NCBI RefSeq assembly: GCF_964030895.1
Contig: NZ_OZ034986.1
Span: forward strand, 1,116,001-1,180,000
DNA from: Spiroplasma endosymbiont of Nebria brevicollis
Lineage (GTDB): Bacteria; Bacillota_I; Bacilli_A; Mycoplasmatales; VBWQ01
Reading direction: 5' to 3'
Length of the DNA stretch: 64,000 nucleotides
The notes beneath the pieces were generated by a model. That model had not been told where the DNA came from, did not search any database, and worked only from the letters and a program-made list of their open reading frames with translations. This document shows positions 29,665 through 40,145 of this stretch, in pieces; within the stretch, counting starts at the first letter, position 1; every line of letters begins with the position of its first letter. The position numbers and the translations under genes were made by a program.

Positions 29665-31437
29665 TTAAATTTCATTAATAACTGTTAAAATCATCGGTAA
29701 TTTTCCAGTTTCTTTTTTAATATAATCTTGCAAATCATTACGCATTTTATTTTTAACTTCATTAATACTAAATGTATTGCTTGCTTTATACTTTTCAATA
29801 ACATTAATAATAATTTTTTGGATACTTTTTAGCATTCCTTCATTGTTAGTTAAATAAATAACACCACGCATTTGCGCATCAATTAAAGAAATAATTTCTT
29901 TAGTCTTACGGTCAATCGTAACACCAGTAATTAATACACCATCACGTTGTAATTGCTTACGCTCATTAATCACAATGGCACCAATATCACCAACACCAAT
30001 TCCATCAACATAAACATCACCAGTTTTGATTAGGTTTTCTGTTGATTTAATAGTATTAAAGTTTCTATCACCAATTGAAGATGTACGATTAAAGGTTGCC
30101 TTAACAAAGTTATCTACTAACTTACCGTTTTCAAAAGTAATAACTTCACCATTATCATGTATTAAGGCGTTGTTATCTAGTACACCTGCACTAATAGCAG
30201 CTTGCTGGGCAGCAACAAAATCTTTATACAATCCTTTCACAGGCAAAAAGTATTTAGGTTGAATAATGTTAACCATTAATTTAATATCTTCATATGAAGC
30301 ATTTAAACTTCAAACTTGTTTTTCAGAAATACTAATAACCTTAACATCAGTCCTTGCTAACTCATCTAGTAACGAAGCATGTGCTAATTCATTACCTGGA
30401 ATCGGTGGCGTTGCTAAAATTACTGTATCTTGTGGTTCTAATTTCAAATAGTCATCATTACCAACAGCAATTTTATTCATTTTTAAGAATAACCGTTCAC
30501 CACTACCAGTAACAATAATAACTGTGTCTTTTATACCAACCGTTTGTGCTAAGTTAATTAGTAGTGATTTATTAAAATTAAAAGCATTTAAATCATTAAC
30601 TTTTAATAAAATATCATATAACGTTACACCATAAACAGCAATTTTACGTTTCGAATCAGTTTCTTGAATGGCATTTAAGATTTCATTAACACGATACAAA
30701 TCTTGATCATAACAAGCAAGAATAACTCTTCCTGGGGCTTCTTTTAATACTGGTTCAATAATTTTTTGAATTTTATGATTAGGAGCTGTAAAGTTTTTTC
30801 TGACAGCACATGATGCTTCACTAATTAATAACAAGACATCATTTTTAGCGACGCTTGCTAAATGGGGAATATCAGTAGCAAAATCATTGCGGTATTCACC
30901 ATCAAAAATATAATCTCCTGTATAAACAATTCGTTCTGCTGATTGATTTTTTTCTTCATTATTAACAGTTAGTACAAATCCTAAACTGCCAGGAATTGAA
31001 GTTGTGGTTTTGAAAGTTTCAACACTAACATTACCGAAATTCATTTTTTCATTTGGTTGAATACTTTTAATACTAATTTCATTTTGATTAATAAAACGAA
31101 AACGTTCTAATTTTTGTCTAATCATGAAGTCAGTCAATTTGCTAGCAAAAATAGGAACTTTATGATTACTTTTATCTTTATTAAAATCTTTTAATAAATA
31201 AGGTAAAGCACCAAAGGTGTCATCTGATGGTTTTGAAATAAAAATTCCTTGAATACGTTGTTTATTTTCTTTTAAATAAGTATAATCAGGAATAATAATA
31301 TCAATTCCTAAGATTTCTCGTTCTGGTAGTCTAATTCCTGCATCAAAAAGAAATATTTTTTCATTTACTTCTACAACATATAAATTCTTGCCACGTTCAT
31401 CAAGACCGCCCAGTGCAAATACTTTTATCTTTGCCAT
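29665..31437 (-). CDS. RNase J paralogue with degenerate active site
   Basis: 590 residues; fold and length match RNase J (MAKIKVFALGGLDERGKNLY ... IVYTGDYIFDGEY ... YFLPVKGLYKDFVAAQ ... DVYVDGIGVGDIGAIVINER). The metal motif normally HxHxDH reads ISKPSDDTFGALPYL, and the histidines of the HVSGH and PVHGE motifs are replaced (SLNASYED, PVKGL). It probably has no nuclease activity and may serve as a J2-type partner. The frame is continuous with TGA as Trp. It is followed by the ftsK half. Confidence 0.85.
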
Positions 31438-31647
31438 TTATTTCACCAGTTTTCTACTTTCTTTTTTAATTTTTAACTATCCCATTTAATTTTATAATTC
31501 ATACTCAATAATGGATAAATTAAAAATAATTTTTCTTCATTGTACTTATAATAATATTTTAACATTAAATTAGTTAAAATATTGAAACTGTTTTATAAAA
31601 ATTGAAAAACAACTACTAGTTTATCTTTAAACACATAATAATTATCT

Positions 31648-33759
31648 CTAACCAATAATTTCTAAACTAAGTTTACCGTTATCTTCAACCTTAACTACCC
31701 GAACTTTTATTATATCATTAATTTTAACAAAGTCATTTAAATCATTAATGCGTTTATCAAACATTTTTGAAAATTGTGATATATGAACTAAACCATCAAT
31801 CTTATCTTTTAAGTTAACAAAGGCACCAAATTTAGCAATTTTCACAACTTTAGCAGCAAATGTCGAGCCTACTTCAATTTGCACAGGAAAAACAATACTT
31901 TCAATAATACTTAATGCTTTATTAATTACACTTTGGTTATTATGATACAGTATAATACGACCATCATCTTCAATATCAATTTTAACATTATCACAATCAG
32001 CAATAATTTTATTAATAACTTTACCGCCAGAACCAATAATATCACGAATTTTATCAACAGGAATTTGTTTCATAATTACTTTAGGTGCATTTGCAGCTAA
32101 AATAGTTCGCGGTGCTTTAATAACCTGATTCATGTTTTCTAACACTTGTAATCTAGCAATCCTAGCTTTTTCTAAAGCTTGCGTAATAATGTTAAAATCA
32201 ATGCCTACAATTTTAATATCCATTTGTAGTGCACAAATTCCTTCACTTGTGCCAGCTACTTTAAAGTCCATATCACCTAAATGATCTTCTAAACCTTGAA
32301 TATCTGTTAGTACTACGAAATCTTTATTTTCTTTAATTAATCCCATCGCAATTCCAGCAATCGCTGCTCTCGTTGGAACACCACCGGCCATCAATGCCAT
32401 TGATGAAGCACAAATCGCTGCTTGTGATGTTGAACCATTAGATGCAAGAACTTCTGATACTAATCGAATCATGTATGGAAAATCTTTTTCTTGCGGAATA
32501 ACTTGTAATAATGCTTTTTCACCAAGGGCACCATGACCAATTTCGCGCCGTGACGGCACTCCCATTCTTCCTGTTTCACCAACAGAAAATGGTGGGAAAT
32601 TATAATGATGAATAAAACGTTTGTACTCTTCTTTACCTAAACCATCAATAATTTGATGTTCAGCTAAAGCACCTAACGTTAAAATTGAAAGAACTTGTGT
32701 TTCACCACGATTAAACATTGCACTACCGTGCACAATAGGTAAGATATCAACCATACTTGTTAGTTTTCTAATCTCATCAGGACCTCTGCCATCAATTCGT
32801 TTGTTTTCTTTTAAAATCATTGCCCGCATTGTTGTTTGTAATAATGCTTCAATGCTTTTACGAAGGTTATGAGTTACTGTTGCTTCATTAGTAGTTAATA
32901 AGAATTCTGGTTGTGAAATTTTAAAACTATCAAAAGTTGTTGTTAATAAATCTTTAATTAAATTACCACGAACTTTTTTATCAGCAGTCGTACTAATTTT
33001 AGCAATGGCAGTAGCACAATGAGTTTTAACATACTCTTTAATTACATTAGGAACTAACACTAATGTTGGTTCAAATTTAGTAGGAGTTATTGCTTTAATA
33101 ATTGTTTCTTGAAAAATAATTAATTTAATGATTTCATCATGGGCAAATTTTAAAGCTTTAATCATATCTTTTTCGCTAATGTCATGACATCCCGCTTCCA
33201 CCATATTAATCGCATCTTTGGTTCCGCCAACAATTAATTCCATTGCTGAAACTAACAATTGCTCTTGACTAGGATTTAAGATTAATTGGTCATTAATTTT
33301 TCCCACTACTACTGTTGCACTTGGTCCTTGGAACGGTAAACTACTTAAAGATAATGCTAATGATGTTCCAAAGGCAGCATTAATACGAACATCACAGTTG
33401 TCATCTAAAGCAAAAACATTATTTACTACTTGTACTTCATTAACAAAACCGTTAGGAAACAAGGGACGAATTGAACGGTCAATTAATCTTGCACATAGTG
33501 TCGCATATTCACTAGGGCGACCTTCTCGTTTTAGAAATCCACCAGGAATTTTTCCAACCGAATATAGTTTTTCTTGAAATACAATTTGTAATGGAAAAAA
33601 ATCCTGATTATTAAGATGTTCATTATAAGCAACGGTAGTTAAAACTACAGTATCACCATAACTAATTTTTACTGATTTTTCTGCTAAATTAGCCATAGTC
33701 CCCAGAACAACAGTTAAATCATATTGACCAACTGTCAAATTAAATTTTTGTTTTGACAT
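31648..33759 (-). CDS. pnp: Polyribonucleotide nucleotidyltransferase
   Basis: 703 residues, full length for PNPase. Two RNase PH domains: first MSKQKFNLTVGQYDLTVVLG ... FLKREGRPSEYATLCARLID; second RIDGRGPDEIRKL ... HGSAMFNRGETQVLSILTLG, with MDFKVAGTSEGICALQMDIK as catalytic and metal-binding residues. A KH domain (IGSGGKVINKI) and an S1 domain (FAAKVVKIAKFGAFVNLKDK) follow. It degrades RNA 3' to 5' using phosphate. It is upstream of the RNase J homologue on the same strand, 210 bases apart. Confidence 0.97.
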   Translation of the reverse strand: MSKQKFNLTVGQYDLTVVLGTMANLAEKSVKISYGDTVVLTTVAYNEHLNNQDFFPLQIVFQEKLYSVGKIPGGFLKREGRPSEYATLCARLIDRSIRPLFPNGFVNEVQVVNNVFALDDNCDVRINAAFGTSLALSLSSLPFQGPSATVVVGKINDQLILNPSQEQLLVSAMELIVGGTKDAINMVEAGCHDISEKDMIKALKFAHDEIIKLIIFQETIIKAITPTKFEPTLVLVPNVIKEYVKTHCATAIAKISTTADKKVRGNLIKDLLTTTFDSFKISQPEFLLTTNEATVTHNLRKSIEALLQTTMRAMILKENKRIDGRGPDEIRKLTSMVDILPIVHGSAMFNRGETQVLSILTLGALAEHQIIDGLGKEEYKRFIHHYNFPPFSVGETGRMGVPSRREIGHGALGEKALLQVIPQEKDFPYMIRLVSEVLASNGSTSQAAICASSMALMAGGVPTRAAIAGIAMGLIKENKDFVVLTDIQGLEDHLGDMDFKVAGTSEGICALQMDIKIVGIDFNIITQALEKARIARLQVLENMNQVIKAPRTILAANAPKVIMKQIPVDKIRDIIGSGGKVINKIIADCDNVKIDIEDDGRIILYHNNQSVINKALSIIESIVFPVQIEVGSTFAAKVVKIAKFGAFVNLKDKIDGLVHISQFSKMFDKRINDLNDFVKINDIIKVRVVKVEDNGKLSLEIIG

Positions 33760-33865
33760 ATTTTTACTCCTTAACTTCCTTTTTTGTCACAATACATCAG
33801 CATTATAGCATAATAACATGTTAAAATTAGGTATAAATCAAATTTATTTAAGGAGATGATAAATT

Positions 33866-34144
33866 ATGCTGAAAAATAAACAGCCATCACCTAACACCAA
33901 AGTGGAACTATCAAATAAAGAATTTGACAAAATGAAAGTAGGAGCACTACTAATTGATGTTCGTGATGTTGGTGAATATCAAGTTCTTAAAAAAATTACA
34001 AACACTGATGATAAAAATATGAACATTATCACTATTTGCAATGCAGGACATCGCTCAACAGCAGCAGCTATTAGCTTACGTGAGCAAGGTTATCCTAATG
34101 CTTATGTATTAAAAAACGGAGTTTATGGTTACTATCGTAAATAA
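33866..34144 (+). CDS. Rhodanese-like domain protein
   Basis: 92 residues. ALLIDVRDVGEYQV is the first rhodanese motif, and ICNAGHRSTAAAISLREQGY holds the active-site loop Cys-Asn-Ala-Gly-His-Arg. NAYVLKNGVYGYYRK matches the usual end (L-GG---W). The middle part that normally carries GHI-GA-NIP is shortened. AAGGAGATG is upstream. It could carry sulphur for ThiI-type reactions, since ThiI here lacks its own rhodanese domain; that link is inference. Confidence 0.8.
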   Translation: MLKNKQPSPNTKVELSNKEFDKMKVGALLIDVRDVGEYQVLKKITNTDDKNMNIITICNAGHRSTAAAISLREQGYPNAYVLKNGVYGYYRK

Positions 34145-34145
34145 A

Positions 34146-34547
34146 CTACTTTTCGTTATTTAATTTAATTAATTCATTAATAGCACTGCTTAAGTTGTAA
34201 CAATAACTACCTAATACTAAACTAACAGCTTCGCTTTGATCTAAGATACCACGATTTTTAATCTTTTTTAAATTATTAAAATCAATTTTGGTATGTTCAA
34301 TAATTGAAATTTTAATTTTATTAGCAGAGGCTGATGTTTCTTTAATATTTTCAATCCCACCTAAATATAAAATAAAATTTTCTAATTTAAATGGAAATTT
34401 TTGTGGTTTATTATTAATTTTACCTTTAACATTAGTTTGATTACGTAATTTTTTAGAAGTATTAACATTTCAAATTCAAATACCAATGCTAACAACAGCA
34501 AATAATAACGCAGAAACTAATAAGGCAATTTGTCAAGCTGGCATCAT
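34146..34547 (-). CDS. Membrane protein with PTS EIIB-like domain
   Basis: 133 residues: an N-terminal membrane helix (WQIALLVSALLFAVVSIGIW), a basic linker, then FPFKLENFILYLGGIENIKE, KIKISIIEHTKIDF and SEAVSLVLGSYCYNL, which follow the order of the glucose-type PTS EIIB fold. The phosphocysteine of the DACITRLR-like motif is Ser here (SASANKIKI), so phosphotransfer is unlikely. AAGGAAG precedes the ATG. The assignment is by pattern only. Confidence 0.55.
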
Positions 34548-34582
34548 AAAACACTTCCTTAATGTATTTTATAGCATCTACT

Positions 34583-35395
34583 TTAATCTTGAATAAATGC
34601 TTTTTTAACTTTAGTAAGTAATGAGTAATGATTAGGACTATACTCTAAAACTTGTAAGGATAATCTTGATAATTTAATTGTTATCTCATCATTTAGTTTA
34701 TCATTAAAAACGAAAGTATCAACAATTAATTTACCAAAATCTGATATTTTGTCAACTTGATTATTAATTTTTAAAGTAATTTCATGTTTTTCATCTAAAA
34801 TTAAGGGCGAGTTTAAACTACGATAACTATTATTAGCAACTGGAGCAATCTCATGAAATTGCATTAATTTATGATTGGATAGTACAACTGCACCACCAAG
34901 TGATTTCATTAAACCTGTTGAACCTGTTCTAGTAGATACAACTACTCCTGAACCACGGAAGTTTTCAAAGAGTTGGTTATTAATTAAAACTTGACATGAT
35001 AGTGTTGTAGTTAAATTAATAAATTTAACTTCATTTATTGCATATAAGGTTTGATTATTAACCGTTATTTCTAACAATGACAAGGGATTTATTTTTAAAT
35101 TTTTGTCATTGTTAGCAATTCAAGTTAGAACATCATCAATTTGGGTGTGGTTAAAGTTTTCATAAAATCCTAAATTTCCACACTTAAAAATCACAAATTT
35201 TACTCTTTTTAACAGATGATTATAATCATGAACTGCTTTTAGAAATGTCCCATCACCACCAATTACAAAAACAATTTGTGGGTTAGAATCAGTCTCAATT
35301 GCTTTAAGGGCCAAAAGTTTGGCCCTTAAAGTTTCAGATAAAATTTGTGAATTTTCGTATTTATTAGCAATAATGATAAATTCATAACTTTTCAT
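34583..35395 (-). CDS. nadK: NAD kinase
   Basis: 270 residues. VFVIGGDGTFLKAVHDY holds the GGDGT nucleotide site. FKCGNLGFY matches the usual NtGhlGFl loop, and GSGVVVSTRTGSTGLMKSLG the substrate Gly-rich loop (T-G-S-T). It makes NADP from NAD. The ATG at 35395 begins MKSYEFIIIANKY; no strong Shine-Dalgarno is visible. It lies 29 bases after spx on the same strand. Confidence 0.9.
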
Positions 35396-35424
35396 AATCA
35401 ATTCCAATCATTTTAAATACTTAA

Positions 35425-35820
35425 TTAAAATATCTCACAAGAATCTTCAAATTCATTTTCAATAGAACCGCGAAGAAATAATTCAATTTCATCTTCATTA
35501 TAACCAATTTGAATTCTTTGTTTATTTTCTTGTACGATAATAGGACGTTTTAAAACTGTTGGAGAAGTTTTAATTAAATCAAACACTTGTAACATTGTTA
35601 ATTTTTCAATATTAATAGCATGTGTTTTAATAAATTTTGCTCTTGTTGAAATAATATCTCCGACACCATTAGGTACAAATCTTAACAATAATTTAATTTC
35701 AGTGTCTGTTAATGGGTTATTAATTATGTTACGTTTAATATATGGAATTTTATGTTTTTCAAAAAATTGAATAACTTTTTTTGACGATAAACAACTTGGA
35801 GAAACGTATATTTTAATCAT
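35425..35820 (-). CDS. spx: Spx/ArsC-like regulator
   Basis: 131 residues starting MIKIYVSPSCLSSKKVIQFF, a thioredoxin-like fold. Spx family motifs follow: YIKRNIINNPLT, IEKLTMLQVFDLI, PTVLKRPIIVQ and IGYNEDEIELFL. Spx binds the RNA polymerase alpha C-terminal domain under thiol stress. The redox pair is Cys10-Leu-Ser-Ser13 instead of CxxC, so disulphide switching at that site is not possible. Start at 35820 is chosen because AAAAGGGG precedes it. Confidence 0.85.
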   Translation of the reverse strand: MIKIYVSPSCLSSKKVIQFFEKHKIPYIKRNIINNPLTDTEIKLLLRFVPNGVGDIISTRAKFIKTHAINIEKLTMLQVFDLIKTSPTVLKRPIIVQENKQRIQIGYNEDEIELFLRGSIENEFEDSCEIF

Positions 35821-36323
35821 GGCAAGAACCCCTTTTCTCTTCCTCTTCTTCATTAATACCCTACCAATATCAACTTTAATATACCAATATTTTATAGCTA
35901 ACTTATATTGCTTAACAAAAATAATACTAATATATTCCTTGACACTGCCACTTAACTTATAATCTTTATTTAAAAAATGTTAAATAAAGCACATGAAAGA
36001 CCTTTTCATTTTATCCTTCATTTTTATATTATATCATATTCTTCTTTGTCAACGTATAGTTTCTACTCAGGAATTTACCTTTGTAGTAATCTTATGACTA
36101 TGATTCATTAATTATTGTCAAAAAATATCGATATTAAACTTATTAGAGCTACATGAGAGGGTCACCTCTAAGTTGGATAAAACTTAGTAAGGTGACCCTC
36201 TCATAAGCATTTTATTTGGTTTAGAATATAAATTTTTTATAATTAAATAAGATAATTAATTGAATTATTTAATTATATCGTTGATAATTATAATAATTAA
36301 AAACAATTAGGAGGAATGCCCAC
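35821..36323. other. Divergent intergenic region spx-trpS
   Basis: Divergent promoters are expected here. It contains the long palindrome at 36153-36204 and a TATAAT at 36289-36294, a likely -10 box for trpS. No T-box motif (AGGGTGG-ACCGCG) was seen. The rest is A/T-rich. Confidence 0.5.
36153..36204. repeat. Perfectly paired 15-bp-arm palindrome
   Basis: ATGAGAGGGTCACCT ... AGGTGACCCTCTCAT, with an inner CTAAGTT/AACTTAG pairing. It lacks a T run, so a terminator is less likely than a small inverted-repeat element or a protein-binding site. One arm recurs at 26139-26150. Confidence 0.65.
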
Positions 36324-37352
36324 ATGGCTCGTGTTATATCAGGAATAACTAGTACTGGAAAACTAACTCTAGGTAACTACTTAGGTGCAATTAATAATTT
36401 TTTAAAACTTCAAGATGACCACCAACTTTTAATTTTTGTTGCCAATTTACATGGTTTAACACTGCCCATTAATCCACAAACATTACGAGAAAACATTAGA
36501 GACATTGCCGCATGATATTTTGCTGCTGGTATTAATCCTACTAAATCACACATCTTTATCCAATCTGATGTTTTAGCTCATACGCAACTAGGTTATATTT
36601 TACTATGTCATAGTTATTTAGGCGAGTTAGAACGGATGACACAATTCAAAGATAAAAGTCAAAAAGCTACTAATCAAAATAAAACTTTAAGTATTCCTTC
36701 TGGAATTCTTGTGTATCCAACATTAATGGCTGCTGATATTTTATTATACGATGCTGATTTCGTTCCGGTTGGTGTTGACCAAACTCAACATTTAGAATTA
36801 ACTAGAACACTTGCTACAAGAATGAATAATCTCCATAAAACTAAATTATTCAAAATCCCAGAAGCAATTTTTGACAAACAAGCACAAAAAATTATGAGTT
36901 TACAAGAACCTACTAAAAAAATGTCAAAGTCAGATGAAAATATTAAAAATGTTATATTTCTAAATGACAGTGAAACAGAAGTAACAAATAAAATTAAAAA
37001 GGCTGTTACCGATTGCGAAGATATTATTAAATACGACATTGAAAATAAACCTGGTGTCAGTAACCTATTAAGTATTTATGCTAGTATTACCAAGCAAGAC
37101 ATGAAAACTTGCGAAAAATATTTTGCTAATCAAAACTATGGATTTTTAAAATCAGAAGTTATTAAAGTAGTTAATGGTTTATTAACACCTATGCAAAAAA
37201 AACATGATGAACTAGTTAATATAAAATCATTTCAATTAACAGAATTTTTAGAACAAGGAGCTAAAATTGCTAATCAGATTGCTAACCAAAAATTAACCTT
37301 AGTCCAAGATACGATTGGTCTTAATTATTTAGTCAGTAAAAATAAAAAATAG
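36324..37352 (+). CDS. trpS: Tryptophanyl-tRNA synthetase
   Basis: 342 residues. SGITSTGKLTLGNYLGAINN carries the HIGH-equivalent motif, then DILLYDADFVPVGVDQTQHL for Trp binding, and KKMSKSDENIKN the KMSKS loop. It charges tRNA-Trp, which here must read UGA as well as UGG. AGGAGG precedes the ATG. One TGA Trp codon (IAAWYFAAG) is in its own sequence. It is followed 11 bases later by a HAD phosphatase. Confidence 0.96.
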
Positions 37353-37363
37353 GAGGAAATAAC

Positions 37364-38245
37364 ATGGCAATCCAACGTCGTAATATGGATCAAAAACATT
37401 TAATCTTATGTGACCTTGATGGAACAATATTAAAAAGTGGAGGAAGAGAAATCCATCCCAATACTAAAAAAGCTTTATTACAAGCTACAAAACAAGGACA
37501 TATTGTTTGTATTGTGACAGGAAGACCATATCGTGGATCAATTAAGTTTTATCGTGAACTAGGTCTTAATACTTTATTATGTAACTTTAATGGTGGCCAC
37601 ATTCATGACCCGAAAGTTAAACAATTCAAACGATTAGTATTTCCTATTTCCGAGAGTATTGTTAAAAGTATTTTAAATGAATCATATATCTATAACCAAA
37701 TTGAAAATTCAGTTATTGAATATTATAATAAAGCGGTATGTTGAAAAAAAGATGATTTCTTTGAAACTTATTTCCATTTAGATACTATTGAAAATGATAC
37801 CTTTACGATTAGTAAATTAATTAGAGATTGAAAGGGTAGTGCTAATGCTATCTTAATTCAATTTAAAGATGAGACTAATCTTGATGAAGTATACCGAGTA
37901 CTTGAAAAATATTCTAATGCAATTAAAGTTAATACATGAACACGTTATGATAATGGTAGTTTAATTTTTGAAATCTCAAGTAAGTTTATTAATAAGGGGA
38001 TGACTGCGCGTATCTTAGCACAATACTACAATATTGATATTAGGGATGTCGTTGCTTATGGAGATGAAATCAACGATATAGAAATGTTAATGACTGTTGG
38101 TTATGGTGTGACTATGAAGAATGGTAATATCGTTATTAAAAGTATTGCTAATGACATTACTAAAAAAACTAATGATGAAGGTGGTGTTGGTGACCATTTA
38201 TCAAATTTTTTAAGTTTAAATGAAGAAAATGAAATAAAAATTTAA
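37364..38245 (+). CDS. HAD-superfamily phosphatase, Cof type
   Basis: 293 residues. LILCDLDGTILKSGGREI is HAD motif I, CIVTGRPYRG motif II, SKFINKGMTARILAQYYN the Lys motif III, and VVAYGDEINDIEMLMTVGYG motif IV. This class IIB Cof/YidA type acts on small phosphates such as sugar phosphates or flavin mononucleotide; substrate unknown. AGGAGG is upstream. Likely co-transcribed with trpS. Confidence 0.9.
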
Positions 38246-38327
38246 TATAGGGGGGGCAATAAAGAACATCAGTTTGTTAATTTAAATATTTGGTTTCTGA
38301 ATCTAATAGTTCTTTGCAGAACTAACT

Positions 38328-38465
38328 TTAAATAATTTCTAAATTATAAATTGCTGTTATTAAATTAAATCTTAAAGCAAAATGTTTTCTTTGATTACGA
38401 TATTTTTCAGAAATCACTTTAAATTTTTTAAGAATAACAAAAACATTGTCAACAGCAACCCCGAA
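38328..38465 (-). pseudogene. IS5-family transposase, C-terminal fragment
   Basis: VAVDNVFVILKKFKVISEKY and RNQRKHFALRFNLITAIYNL match the end of IS5-type transposases; the catalytic Glu position reads Asp (VDNVF). It is a different copy from 11634-11850. Confidence 0.75.
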
Positions 38466-38516
38466 TTGTAAAACGAAGTGCAACACAACTAAATTCCTGT
38501 TGTTTATTTTTTAACT

Positions 38517-39098
38517 TTAAAAAGCAAATTTACTTGTAATAATTAAAGTTAGGTCACTACTAAAATAATGCCTTTTTTTTAATTCCTTAATTTCAATTAA
38601 GTCATTTTTTCAATTTCTTATTATTTTTATAATATTTAAAATAGAAATAGGTATAAAAATAATAAAAATCATCATTCCAATAGAACTATATAATGCTCAA
38701 AACAAAAATCATTTTTCAGTTTTAATCATAGTTGTGTTTTCTTGGATTTCAACAATATTATGTTTGCTTTTTCATTTTTGTTCATCAACTAACATTAAAA
38801 TACCAATGAAACCAATAGGATTTAGGGCAAGTAAAAACAAAAATAATCATAAAAAACGATATTTTTTTTGTTGATTTTCATTACTATTAAGGACAAAAAC
38901 ACTCAAGCTATAAGAAATGAATACTGACTGAAAAGAAAAAATAGAAAAAATAATAAAACTTTTGTCAATATCTCATCATTCATTTTTTATAAAACTTAAA
39001 ATTCAAATATATAAGATAAAATAAAATATTAAACCTACTTTTATTGTGTTTTTTCATAATGGATCAATTTTAAGATTTTCAAAAAAAGACTTAAACAC
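38517..39098 (-). CDS. Unknown membrane protein beside a peptide-gene remnant
   Basis: A 193-residue open frame with TGA as Trp and four predicted membrane helices (IKVGLIFYFILYIWILSF; SFIIFSIFSFQSVFISYSLS; FLWLFLFLLALNPIGFIGIL; SIGMMIFIIFIPISILNII). No ATG is available; a GTG at 39098 is the likely start. It lies directly after the small peptide-gene remnant, a position where immunity or processing genes of bacteriocin loci often sit; that link is inference. Confidence 0.5.
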
Positions 39099-39110
39099 TT
39101 TCTTAACTTC

Positions 39111-39375
39111 TTAATTACTTCCAAATTTTAATGTCGGAATAGTAAATAAATACAATTCCATTCAAGCACCACGACCATGGTCATATGCTTTTAAAATGCA
39201 TTTGCTGTTATTACTGCAGCAATGGCAAGTGCTGCGGGTGCTAATGGTGGACATGCTTCACACTAATCATAGCTGCAATTTCAGCAATCGAAAGTCCACC
39301 CTCAATAAACTCCTCAATGTTACTTGAGCTTAAGTGTAATCGGCAATATCCAAATCAATATCAATATGTTTCAAC
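39111..39375 (-). pseudogene. Bacteriocin-like small peptide gene, frameshifted
   Basis: Read with frame corrections the region gives SNIEEFIEGGLSIAEIAAMI, then EACPPLAPAALAIAAVITAN, then KAYDHGRGAWMELYLFTI. This is an acidic leader with a Gly-Gly pair, an Ala/Ile-rich hydrophobic core and an aromatic tail, as in leader-GG bacteriocin precursors. At least two indels (near 39200 and 39250) break it. Its upstream 70 bases recur before the ABC gene at 51.4 kb. The identification is by resemblance only. Confidence 0.4.
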
Positions 39376-39420
39376 TCAAATCCCTTCAATGTTAAAATTT
39401 TTAAATATTTTAAAATTAAA

Positions 39421-39833
39421 ACAAGCTTTACCCTTTTACCATATTTTTAAAAATTATTTTGGTCGTATTGCATTTAGGGTTAACTAGAACTAGATGAGTG
39501 TCTTAACTTAACTATGCATTTGTAATCTAATTATATCATTAAAGATTTTAATAGTGTATAAAAATTGAAATATTTCAAAATGACCACCAACTCTTAATTT
39601 TTGTTATCTTTCCTAAATTTACAGAATATTATAAACTATTCACCTTTCTACAAGATTACTAAATTTTCCTTTACTTCATTCATAAGTTCTATTTTTCTGG
39701 TTAAATCAAGAACACAATCAGGTTATTATTTGGCTAATTTATCATATTTATCATTATATATTTATACTATATATAGTTATAAATATTGAATGTGTCACTA
39801 AAGCATGCCATTATACAAAGGAGATAACAAATT
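39421..39833. other. Intergenic region with a trpS scrap
   Basis: No gene was found. A ~35-base piece at about 39575-39609 nearly repeats trpS codons (QDDHQLLIFV) from 36410-36442. The remainder, up to the lipoprotein promoter region, is A/T-rich. Confidence 0.45.
39575..39609 (+). repeat. Small duplicated scrap of trpS
   Basis: ATGACCACCAACTCTTAATT-like sequence matches trpS at 36415-36440 with few changes and in the same orientation. It is too short to code for anything. Confidence 0.6.
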
Positions 39834-40064
39834 ATGAAAAAACTGCTATCATTACTAACAATCTCAACACTTACAACGCCAGTTCCATTAAATGCCACAG
39901 CATGTTGTGTTGATAGTAGTAATACCCCATCAATACCTGTATTTAGCAAATTGGGAAAAGAAATTTCTAGTTTTTTTAAATTTTCAAACACAACCGGAAT
40001 TTTTAAAGATGAGACAGGTCAGGCATGATGATTTGACAGTACAAAAATTCATGTTTCAACTTAG
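39834..40064 (+). pseudogene. Lipoprotein of the TTPVPLN family, cut short
   Basis: MKKLLSLLTISTLTTPVPLN with lipobox ATAC matches the signal of the 26-kb and 59-kb lipoproteins. AAAGGAGA precedes the start. After 76 residues a TAG stops it (IHVST-stop-SWNSSLEKSF), and the body has no similarity to the paralogues. Probably a decayed copy. Confidence 0.6.
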
Positions 40065-40145
40065 AGTTGAAACTCCTCTTTAGAAAAAAGTTTTTAATTG
40101 GATAGGCAACTCCTAACCCTTTTTATTCTTGCTTAATTCTTATTT

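Noticed and set aside
36121..36323. T-box riboswitch upstream of trpS
   Set aside because: No T-box consensus sequence or specifier stem could be found; the hairpin there lies upstream of the likely promoter.
39601..40028. Several overlapping small plus- and minus-strand ORFs
   Set aside because: Except for the lipoprotein start at 39834 they lack start signals and overlap each other in different frames.
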